This document shows positions 54,738 to 64,000 of a stretch of DNA of 64,000 nt, piece by piece. The stretch covers positions 8,833,940-8,897,939 of the forward strand of contig LR746274.1 of the NCBI GenBank assembly GCA_902729315.2. The letters are read 5' to 3'. A model generated the notes under the pieces. That model had not been told where the DNA came from, made no database searches, and saw only the letters and a program-made list of their open reading frames with translations. The position numbers were made by a program, and so were the translations under genes. The DNA comes from Spirodela intermedia. Its lineage: Eukaryota > Streptophyta > Magnoliopsida > Alismatales > Araceae. Numbering within the stretch: the stretch's first letter is position 1; each line of letters begins with the position of its first letter.

Positions 54738-55240
54738 TTTGTGAGCAATGTCATGTTTAGACTCTGAATGTTTTTTAAAATAACATGTAATTGTGATAAT
54801 TGTGAACTCAACTCTTTTTCTTGAAAAAAAGACCCAATTCCCTTCTTGAAAAATGATCAATTCATGGATCGATTCTCAAAGAACCATGGTTATTGATAAC
54901 GCATAAATAATGCATTATGTGCAAGGTATATTGCATCAAGTCTCATGATTTCAGGACACAAATTCATTGATTTACTAATGAGTTCAAATGATTATGGCAT
55001 GCATTAGCATTCAGACACATTTTATGTATTTCATTGGTTTCTCATTGAATTATGTATTTTTAGATACTTGATGTACATCATGTGAGAATATGATGTAATT
55101 CTTAGTTTTCTCATTGTTTGTGCTTCAAATGTTAAGCATAAGTTCACAAGTTTTCAAAGAACCAAGGTTACATTCGAGACTTAGGTGAAAAATCATGAGC
55201 TTAAGGCTCATAACCACTTGAAGCAAGGCGGGCAAAGAGG
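54738..55240. other. CRK-H 3' flank
   Basis: Family 3' flank to about 54880, then AT-rich sequence (GCATAAATAATGCATTATG near 54901) not seen next to other copies. No gene. Confidence 0.4.
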
Positions 55241-56633
55241 AAACAAAGTTCCACTTGACGATTCTTACATAAGTAATTACATACAATTTAATTGATCAAA
55301 TTAAGATCTATAAAAGCCAAAAGAATCATAATTGAATGAAGTATAGCTTAATAAATTTAAATCACACAAATTATTACTAAATAAAGTAGAAATTAAGTTG
55401 AAAGTTAAAAAACAAAGTTCTGACGTCACGGTGGCGATGCATTGATGATGGACCAAAATTCTTAGCATTCTGAAAGATCATCATGTAGTGTCCACAACCT
55501 TGAAGGTTTTCCTTGGACAAGGACGACATGGGCAATCTCTAGATCTCCCTGTGAAGTCTAGAAATCAACGAAATGGGTCGTCGAATCGTCTTCGACAACT
55601 GTCACCCGGCAGAGCGAAAAAATAGTGACTTTGCGGCTCTTTGGTGGCTATCACCCGATAGAGAGGAGCTGGATGGAGGTTGGGCACGTGTCAAAGAGCT
55701 TCATCCTTAAGTCCACGTAGCAAGAGGAGGCTTTTCATCACATTCGGTACGCTCTCAAGAGGTGGCCACTCATCTCTTGGTGGATCGTCCTCTTCCCGAC
55801 GACGGCTTATTTGTCGATCAATCGGAGATGATTTACTCGATGGATTTGCGATCCTTTTATCATGAAGCGTTCAATAATTTTAGTAATAATGCTCCACGAA
55901 TCATGTTGTTAAGATTTTTGCCGATGATCTAGTAATTCTAGCAGTTTAATCCTTCACTAGCGATCTGCAGGAAAGTCACGATAATCAGATAAAAATACAA
56001 CTTTTGGCTCTAGGAGGATTCAAACCCGCATCGGTTGTCCGCCTACATGAGAGAGATTGCAATAAGTACTCTAATGCCTTTATTAAGTGACGTCATCATA
56101 GTATATCTCTGTTATAAATAAGGGGTATTTTAGGTATTAAAATCTTCAAAGCCTTCTGGGAGAAGTTGTGACACGGGTTTAATCCTTCATCACTTGCAAG
56201 TTTCGGGCGAATATATAGTAATATTATATTTGTAAGTAATGAGTCCCTTTCTCTCTCCTATTTGACTACTCCTTGCCCCACAGCCAACTAACCACTAGTG
56301 ACGTGGAAGGAGAGTGACGCACACGTGCCCCCATCGATCTTAGCCACTTGAGCCCCTACTCATGACTCCTCCCCTAACTATGCTTCTAACCAGCTTGTGG
56401 GCCCAATTGGCTGGTAGGTCCCCCCTCATTTTGCTTTTTTTTTTTTAATCTCAAAAATAAGACTACAAAAATTATATAAATTCATATAAAATCACATAAT
56501 TAGCCAAAAATTAATGTTAATTAATTGAAAACCACTTTTTACATTTTAACACAAATATAAGTCTATTTATCATGATTTAAGGCTAAAACTATATTATTTA
56601 CTAATTATTAACTCATGATAATGAAGACTTATC
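55240..56633 (-). repeat. R1 copy, inverted
   Basis: Reverse complement of the 2.5-3.8 kb R1: GTGACAGTTGTCG (as GGGTGACAGCCGCC), CTAGATCTCC.TGTGAAGTCTA, GGATGGAGGTTGGGCACGTG, GGATTCAAACCCGCATCGG (weak B box) and the AT-rich lead ACTAATTATTAACTCATGAT near 56600. It ends exactly where CRK exon 6 sequence begins, so it may have inserted into a CRK copy. Confidence 0.75.
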
Positions 56634-56790
56634 ATACAACTTCGGTATCCTACTTTTAGAAATAGTAACAACCGGAAGATGTGTCGGCTACTATAGCTCT
56701 AATCCTCCAACCAACCTTATAAGCTATGTAAGAATCATCATAACCTTTGGAGCCACATTTTGGGTGTCAATTTTGATGCCTCTTTGTAAC
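56634..56790 (+). pseudogene. CRK exon 6 relic next to R1
   Basis: Begins TACAACTTCGGTATCCTACT and encodes YNFGILLLEIVTTGRCVGYY, then ends in a normal GCTAT/GTAAGAATC exon 6 donor (56727/56728) and about 60 bp of intron 6. The first third of exon 6 and all other exons are absent; the left edge is the R1 border. It comes from a CRK copy different from CRK-H. Confidence 0.85.
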
Positions 56791-58190
56791 TTGCTGGAAC
56801 TGATTGACTGCGGTGGTTTGACACTGAGTGTGCCGTAGCGTCCGAAGAAGGATCATCAGAAGAAATTCTTTGCTTTTTGTATCGAGTAAAGAAGGGGATA
56901 AGTTTGTGGATGAAGTTCAGCTTCTTTAGTGGCTGAATCAAGGATAAATTGAGACGAAATCCATCCTTTGTATTGGATGGATGATTTGGGTGAATCCAAC
57001 ATCCGTCACCATCAAAGGAGAGAGAAAATAGTTGTGAGGAGCAATAGATTGATCGAAGATGCCCCATTCTTCCTCCCCTAGTGTTTCCTTCTTGTGTGTT
57101 AGTTCCATTGATTTCGTCGAATCATCTGCCATACTTCACATTGTATTTGTTACATCCATTGATGAGGCAAACCTATAAAAAGAAATTAATCTCATATTTT
57201 AATTTAATTGTATTATTAATATTATTTATTCTAATAAGCTTAGGAAAAGTCAAGAAAATTTTAGAAATAAATGTAATTAACATAGAAGTATTTTGATAAT
57301 AATATTATTCATTGTTAAAACCTATCAAAATATTTCATGGTCAATTTCATCATGTAATTTCTAGAAAATAACTATATAATCATATAAATAAGTTTAATAT
57401 CAGTTTTTCTAGATTAAAGTAATTTTAAAATACTTATTTAAAATTAAATAATAAAATATTAAGCATTTTATCTTGTAATTAATGAGAGTTATCAGTACAC
57501 AAATTAAAAATATCAGCAATATGTAGGGTCTCTTTTGTTGTTGGTACCATGAGTACTATTAGTGGCATATAAGTAAAGTTATAGGTAATTACAAGTTAAT
57601 CTTGGATATGTTTGGCAACTTCATTTTCAAAGAAAGCTGATGTAATTACAAGAATGCTGGTAACGATGGTGGTTACTAAATGTTACTAAATTATTTTTCC
57701 AGGGAAGAGATTTAGTTTATTGAAAACTATTTAATGGTGGTAAAATTTTCAACCCTTCTCAATCTCTTGTGTCATTTTTAATTGAGATAAATATCATTTT
57801 TCATAATTATTTAATGGTGGTAAAATTTTCAACCCTTCTCATCTGTTGTGTCATTTTTAATTGAGATAAATATAATTGAGTCGTTGCTGTCCAAGAGCAC
57901 GTGTAGGTTTGATTAATATAATCTCTCTCTCTCTCCCTCCCTCTCTTTCTTTTTAAGTTTTCTTGTAGACTTAGGATCGAGAGCAGAAAGAATCAATAAT
58001 TAATCATATTAACTGTGGCCGATAATGCCCAGAATATGTTTTCTACTCTCACTCTCTCTCAGCAGTTCGTTTCATTATTTTTATTTTTATTTAGACTTAA
58101 ATTTGTTTGGAGAACGAAAGAAATTATCATCAGGTTTGTTATCTTCTTTGTGTGCGGATCGACCTGAACTCACTACGGTAACTTGATGAC
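56791..58190. other. AT-rich part of the tandem unit
   Basis: Two overlapping minus frames (56738-57067, 109 codons; 56938-57132, 64 codons) have no recognised domain. 57500-57640 is the repeat shared with 18775-18900. 57729-57870 is an 80-bp sequence repeated twice (TTTAATGGTGGTAAAATTTT at about 57730 and 57810). Short CT runs lie near 57920 and 58040. No gene supported. Confidence 0.45.
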
Positions 58191-58199
58191 GACGACTAA

Positions 58200-58517
58200 G
58201 AGACGATTAGCTGGCTACTAAAGATCTAGGTCAAAGTCAACAGGAGCCGTGTAGGCGTGGCTCAATTCCACAAAGGACTAAGTCAAACAATACTACCAGC
58301 AACCTTAAAATACGACGATTCAACGAGATTCAACGATACACCGCGCGGCGGTCGCAAAAGATTTCAAGAGAACCGTGTGGGGGGCCACTCGGAGGGCTCG
58401 GTTCCGTGGCGGGCTATGTCGAAGAATATGACCGTTAATATGAAAATATTAATTTCGCGCCTTCGATGGCCCTTCGTCTCAGCCAGACCATTCATCTGGA
58501 CTTTAATTAGATGTTAA
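58200..58517 (+). promoter_or_regulatory. CRK promoter block fused to psi-I
   Basis: Family order: AGGTCAAAGTCAACAGGAG (two W-box cores, 58229-58240), GGACTAAGTCAAACAATAC (58281-58286 W-box), CCGTGTGGGGGGCCACTCGG, GGCGGGCTATGTCGAAGAA and GCGCCTTCGATGGCCC. The TATA position reads AATATTAAT, so the box is weakened. It joins exon 5 sequence near 58514-58520 where a leader and exons 1-4 should follow. Confidence 0.7.
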
Positions 58518-58520
58518 AGC

Positions 58521-59757
58521 AACATATTGTTGGATGAAGGGATGAATCCGAAGATTGCTGATTTCGGCCTTGCAAGGTTATTTGGAAATGAACAAAGCTA
58601 TGGAAACACAAACCGAATTGCCGGAACATAGTAAGTCTGCACGACCGATGCACCAACTTCGCTGTAATTCAACATTTTTGTTACAAGTTTAATGGTTTCA
58701 TAATTTTGTATTTGTGTGGGTGTTATGTATGTGTGTGTGTGTGTGTGTGTGCGTGTGTATATATATACATATTGTCAATAGAGTGAACCCAAGTGAAGTC
58801 CACAACTAGAAGAGATGAGTCTAGAAAATGAGCTCAAGTCGGAATGTATACTAGATTAGTTAGATATCAGAGGAAGCTTTCCTTGGTTGTGGTACCCATG
58901 AAACAGAAAGAAAAGAAGGGTGTCTGCAAAGTGTGGTAAAGACGAGTAGCATTATCTGTATAAGACAATCACTTCTATATGTATCCATGTAGGAATCTTT
59001 CATTACTTCATACTCACTGGCAGTACATTTACGGATGTAGATTTAAACCAACTTTTCACAATTGTATTATCTTTGTAAAAGATCGCGATCAATGTAAATT
59101 TGATTACTATCTATCATCCGAAAACTTGACACACATTATCTACTGGTGAAAGTGGCTACATGGCACCAGAGTATGTGATGCATGGGCAAATCTCTACAAA
59201 ATCAGATGTGTACAGCTTTGGCGTCCTACTTTTGGAAATAGTGACGGGTAAAAGATGTGCCGGCTACTATGGCTCTAATCCTCCAACTGACCTTATAAGC
59301 TATGTAAGAATCAGCATAACCTTTTATATCTACATTCTGGTTATCTACTTTGATGCTCCTTTATCATTAGCTTCTCCATAATTTTACCTTATCTGGAATA
59401 TTTCTATAGATTTGGCGGCATTGGGAAGAAGGGAACCCAGTACAAGTGCTCGACGAAGGCATAGCTGATGGTTGTTCAGCTGAAGAAGTGTTGAGGCACA
59501 TCCACATTGGACTACTTTGTATCCAACATGACCCACTGGAGCGTCCCAGTATGTCATTGGTGGTCTTGATGCTCAGTAGCTACTCAACATCTCTCCCGGC
59601 TGTATCCCCTCTTTCAAGCTTCACTTACATGAGCACAGTCACCAATGGAGACCCAAAAGTGACCAGCACTCCAATGGGTGGGCCCTCCATCCCTTTGAAC
59701 CCAGTCAATGACATGTCACCCATCAACTCAGACATAACCACATTAGAGCCTCGCTAG
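58521..59757 (+). pseudogene. psi-I: promoter-fused CRK fragment, exons 5b-6-7
   Basis: Only 3' exons remain: 58521-58630 (from ASNILL onward), 59153-59303 and 59410-59757, with normal splice sites. The ectodomain, transmembrane segment, ATP-binding lobe and HRD catalytic Asp are absent. An ATG at 58542 is in frame and would give 195 residues ([19 protein letters not shown] and the C-lobe), but two short upstream ATGs precede it. With a promoter block directly upstream, a transcript is conceivable; it would be catalytically dead. Confidence 0.8.
58720..58768. repeat. (TG)n(TA)n microsatellite, repeated at 63740
   Basis: TG run followed by a short TATATATA run inside psi-I intron 5; the same run sits 5020 bp downstream. 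Confidence 0.9.
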
Positions 59758-61653
59758 TTTGTGAGCAATGTCATGTTTAGACTCTGAATGTTTTTTAAAA
59801 TAACATGTAATTGTGATAATTGTGAACTCAACTCTTTTTCTTGAAAAAAAGACCCAATTCCCTTCTTGAAAAATGATCAATTCATGGATCGATTCTCAAA
59901 GAACCATGGTTATTGATAACGCATAAATAATGCATTATGTGCAAGGTATATTGCATCAAGTCTCATGATTTCAGGACACAAATTCATTGATTTACTAATG
60001 AGTTCAAATGATTATGGCATGCATTAGCATTCAGACACATTTTATGTATTTCATTGGTTTCTCATTGAATTATGTATTTTTAGATACTTGATGTACATCA
60101 TGTGAGAATATGATGTAATTCTTAGTTTTCTCATTGTTTGTGCTTCAAATGTTAAGCATAAGTTCACAAGTTTTCAAAGAACCAAGGTTACATTCGAGAC
60201 TTAGGTGAAAAATCATGAGCTTAAGGCTCATAACCACTTGAAGCAAGGCGGGCAAAGAGGAAACAAAGTTCCACTTGACGATTCTTACATAAGTAATTAC
60301 ATACAATTTAATTGATCAAATTAAGATCTATAAAAGCCAAAAGAATCATAATTGAATGAAGTATAGCTTAATAAATTTAAATCACACAAATTATTACTAA
60401 ATAAAGTAGAAATTAAGTTGAAAGTTAAAAAACAAAGTTCTGACGTCACGGTGGCGATGCATTGATGATGGACCAAAATTCTTAGCATTCTGAAAGATCA
60501 TCATGTAGTGTCCACAACCTTGAAGGTTTTCCTTGGACAAGGACGACATGGGCAATCTCTAGATCTCCCTGTGAAGTCTAGAAATCAACGAAATGGGTCG
60601 TCGAATCGTCTTCGACAACTGTCACCCGGCAGAGCGAAAAAATAGTGACTTTGCGGCTCTTTGGTGGCTATCACCCGATAGAGAGGAGCTGGATGGAGGT
60701 TGGGCACGTGTCAAAGAGCTTCATCCTTAAGTCCACGTAGCAAGAGGAGGCTTTTCATCACATTCGGTACGCTCTCAAGAGGTGGCCACTCATCTCTTGG
60801 TGGATCGTCCTCTTCCCGACGACGGCTTATTTGTCGATCAATCGGAGATGATTTACTCGATGGATTTGCGATCCTTTTATCATGAAGCGTTCAATAATTT
60901 TAGTAATAATGCTCCACGAATCATGTTGTTAAGATTTTTGCCGATGATCTAGTAATTCTAGCAGTTTAATCCTTCACTAGCGATCTGCAGGAAAGTCACG
61001 ATAATCAGATAAAAATACAACTTTTGGCTCTAGGAGGATTCAAACCCGCATCGGTTGTCCGCCTACATGAGAGAGATTGCAATAAGTACTCTAATGCCTT
61101 TATTAAGTGACGTCATCATAGTATATCTCTGTTATAAATAAGGGGTATTTTAGGTATTAAAATCTTCAAAGCCTTCTGGGAGAAGTTGTGACACGGGTTT
61201 AATCCTTCATCACTTGCAAGTTTCGGGCGAATATATAGTAATATTATATTTGTAAGTAATGAGTCCCTTTCTCTCTCCTATTTGACTACTCCTTGCCCCA
61301 CAGCCAACTAACCACTAGTGACGTGGAAGGAGAGTGACGCACACGTGCCCCCATCGATCTTAGCCACTTGAGCCCCTACTCATGACTCCTCCCCTAACTA
61401 TGCTTCTAACCAGCTTGTGGGCCCAATTGGCTGGTAGGTCCCCCCTCATTTTGCTTTTTTTTTTTTAATCTCAAAAATAAGACTACAAAAATTATATAAA
61501 TTCATATAAAATCACATAATTAGCCAAAAATTAATGTTAATTAATTGAAAACCACTTTTTACATTTTAACACAAATATAAGTCTATTTATCATGATTTAA
61601 GGCTAAAACTATATTATTTACTAATTATTAACTCATGATAATGAAGACTTATC

Positions 61654-61810
61654 ATACAACTTCGGTATCCTACTTTTAGAAATAGTAACAACCGGAAGAT
61701 GTGTCGGCTACTATAGCTCTAATCCTCCAACCAACCTTATAAGCTATGTAAGAATCATCATAACCTTTGGAGCCACATTTTGGGTGTCAATTTTGATGCC
61801 TCTTTGTAAC
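61654..61810 (+). pseudogene. CRK exon 6 relic, second tandem copy
   Basis: Identical to 56634-56790 as far as seen, again bounded on the left by inverted R1. Confidence 0.85.
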
Positions 61811-63219
61811 TTGCTGGAACTGATTGACTGCGGTGGTTTGACACTGAGTGTGCCGTAGCGTCCGAAGAAGGATCATCAGAAGAAATTCTTTGCTTTTTGT
61901 ATCGAGTAAAGAAGGGGATAAGTTTGTGGATGAAGTTCAGCTTCTTTAGTGGCTGAATCAAGGATAAATTGAGACGAAATCCATCCTTTGTATTGGATGG
62001 ATGATTTGGGTGAATCCAACATCCGTCACCATCAAAGGAGAGAGAAAATAGTTGTGAGGAGCAATAGATTGATCGAAGATGCCCCATTCTTCCTCCCCTA
62101 GTGTTTCCTTCTTGTGTGTTAGTTCCATTGATTTCGTCGAATCATCTGCCATACTTCACATTGTATTTGTTACATCCATTGATGAGGCAAACCTATAAAA
62201 AGAAATTAATCTCATATTTTAATTTAATTGTATTATTAATATTATTTATTCTAATAAGCTTAGGAAAAGTCAAGAAAATTTTAGAAATAAATGTAATTAA
62301 CATAGAAGTATTTTGATAATAATATTATTCATTGTTAAAACCTATCAAAATATTTCATGGTCAATTTCATCATGTAATTTCTAGAAAATAACTATATAAT
62401 CATATAAATAAGTTTAATATCAGTTTTTCTAGATTAAAGTAATTTTAAAATACTTATTTAAAATTAAATAATAAAATATTAAGCATTTTATCTTGTAATT
62501 AATGAGAGTTATCAGTACACAAATTAAAAATATCAGCAATATGTAGGGTCTCTTTTGTTGTTGGTACCATGAGTACTATTAGTGGCATATAAGTAAAGTT
62601 ATAGGTAATTACAAGTTAATCTTGGATATGTTTGGCAACTTCATTTTCAAAGAAAGCTGATGTAATTACAAGAATGCTGGTAACGATGGTGGTTACTAAA
62701 TGTTACTAAATTATTTTTCCAGGGAAGAGATTTAGTTTATTGAAAACTATTTAATGGTGGTAAAATTTTCAACCCTTCTCAATCTCTTGTGTCATTTTTA
62801 ATTGAGATAAATATCATTTTTCATAATTATTTAATGGTGGTAAAATTTTCAACCCTTCTCATCTGTTGTGTCATTTTTAATTGAGATAAATATAATTGAG
62901 TCGTTGCTGTCCAAGAGCACGTGTAGGTTTGATTAATATAATCTCTCTCTCTCTCCCTCCCTCTCTTTCTTTTTAAGTTTTCTTGTAGACTTAGGATCGA
63001 GAGCAGAAAGAATCAATAATTAATCATATTAACTGTGGCCGATAATGCCCAGAATATGTTTTCTACTCTCACTCTCTCTCAGCAGTTCGTTTCATTATTT
63101 TTATTTTTATTTAGACTTAAATTTGTTTGGAGAACGAAAGAAATTATCATCAGGTTTGTTATCTTCTTTGTGTGCGGATCGACCTGAACTCACTACGGTA
63201 ACTTGATGACGACGACTAA

Positions 63220-63537
63220 GAGACGATTAGCTGGCTACTAAAGATCTAGGTCAAAGTCAACAGGAGCCGTGTAGGCGTGGCTCAATTCCACAAAGGACTA
63301 AGTCAAACAATACTACCAGCAACCTTAAAATACGACGATTCAACGAGATTCAACGATACACCGCGCGGCGGTCGCAAAAGATTTCAAGAGAACCGTGTGG
63401 GGGGCCACTCGGAGGGCTCGGTTCCGTGGCGGGCTATGTCGAAGAATATGACCGTTAATATGAAAATATTAATTTCGCGCCTTCGATGGCCCTTCGTCTC
63501 AGCCAGACCATTCATCTGGACTTTAATTAGATGTTAA
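63220..63537 (+). promoter_or_regulatory. CRK promoter block, second tandem copy
   Basis: Same as 58200-58517, with the GGTCAAAGTCAA W-box pair and the weakened TATA. Confidence 0.7.
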
Positions 63538-63540
63538 AGC

Positions 63541-64000
63541 AACATATTGTTGGATGAAGGGATGAATCCGAAGATTGCTGATTTCGGCCTTGCAAGGTTA
63601 TTTGGAAATGAACAAAGCTATGGAAACACAAACCGAATTGCCGGAACATAGTAAGTCTGCACGACCGATGCACCAACTTCGCTGTAATTCAACATTTTTG
63701 TTACAAGTTTAATGGTTTCATAATTTTGTATTTGTGTGGGTGTTATGTATGTGTGTGTGTGTGTGTGTGTGCGTGTGTATATATATACATATTGTCAATA
63801 GAGTGAACCCAAGTGAAGTCCACAACTAGAAGAGATGAGTCTAGAAAATGAGCTCAAGTCGGAATGTATACTAGATTAGTTAGATATCAGAGGAAGCTTT
63901 CCTTGGTTGTGGTACCCATGAAACAGAAAGAAAAGAAGGGTGTCTGCAAAGTGTGGTAAAGACGAGTAGCATTATCTGTATAAGACAATCACTTCTATAT
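63541..64000 (+). pseudogene. psi-J: next promoter-fused CRK fragment, cut by the window
   Basis: Exon 5b at 63541-63650, then intron 5 with the TG/TA microsatellite to the window end. By analogy exon 6 would begin at about 64173, outside the window. Confidence 0.8.

Larger units (their letters stand above)
59087..64000 (+). repeat. 5020-bp tandem unit, copy 2 (runs off the window)
   Basis: Repeats 54067-58980 base for base as far as compared. It holds psi-I exons 6-7 (59153-59757), the inverted R1 (about 60260-61653), the exon 6 relic (61654-61810), the AT-rich part and the promoter block (63220-63537). The window ends before the unit is complete, so more units may follow. Confidence 0.93.

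Noticed and set aside
56738-57132. Minus-strand frames (109 and 64 codons) as a gene, repeated at 61758
   Set aside because: No recognised domain, the two frames overlap each other, and they lie in AT-rich DNA next to a relic. Duplication is explained by the 5020-bp unit.
57729-57870. CRISPR-like direct repeats
   Set aside because: Only two copies of an 80-bp sequence with no spacers, in a plant intergenic region; a simple local duplication.

Overview
The window is nuclear DNA from a flowering plant, most likely a monocot. The genes have introns with GT/AG borders, a very GC-rich first exon set in AT-rich introns and flanks, many (CT)n microsatellites, and layered retroelement and MITE-like debris. 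The species cannot be named from the sequence. No bacterial-type operon, CRISPR array, tRNA or rRNA gene was seen.

Nearly all recognisable coding sequence belongs to one family in one orientation (+): cysteine-rich receptor-like kinases (CRK, DUF26 receptor kinases). The intact plan has seven exons. Exon 1 encodes the signal peptide, two DUF26 domains (C-x8-C-x2-C) and a proline-rich stalk. Exon 2 encodes the transmembrane segment. Exons 3-7 encode the Ser/Thr kinase. Four copies keep an open frame across all seven exons, and their summed exon lengths are divisible by three: CRK-A (11220-14698, 672 aa), CRK-C (24971-28483, 653 aa, shifted C-tail), CRK-E (36693-40630, 670 aa) and CRK-H (51070-54737, 670 aa). 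Between them lie broken copies: psi-B (about 19285-20335, divergent), psi-D (31040-34480, 5' end replaced by a repeat), psi-F (41511-44491, no exon 1), psi-G (45575-49029), psi-I (58521-59757, promoter fused to exon 5) and psi-J (63541 to the window end). Single-exon relics lie at 50731, 56634 and 61654.

Layout: 1-5000 holds a nested, tandemly duplicated long repeat (R1). 5100-9900 holds repeats R5 and R2, which also flank other CRK copies. 9900-14700 is CRK-A with a GC-rich upstream block. 14.7-21 kb is its 3' flank, a large insert and psi-B. 21-25 kb is inverted R2/R5 and microsatellite-rich DNA leading into CRK-C. 28.5-31 kb is Copia-like relics and R5. 31-49 kb is psi-D, CRK-E, psi-F and psi-G in close succession. 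49-54.7 kb is CRK-H. From about 54067 a 5020-bp unit is repeated head to tail (54067-59086 and 59087-64000+) with no difference seen by eye; each unit carries CRK exons 6-7, an inverted R1, an exon-6 relic, and a CRK promoter fused to exon 5.

The duplicating unit evidently included a 5' flank (R2 plus a promoter block with WRKY-type GTCAA motifs and a TATA box) and a 3' flank with an old Copia-like 5' end. The intact products should be plasma-membrane receptors that sense apoplastic signals through DUF26 domains and signal through an RD-type kinase, a family linked to immunity and stress. The locus is a birth-and-death cluster with gene conversion and unequal exchange. No wholly new system was found. 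The least expected points are the perfect 5-kb tandem array, the promoter-to-exon-5 fusions, and a stop codon present just inside intron 1 in all six copies that have the exon 1 donor, which would turn intron retention into a secreted DUF26 ectodomain.
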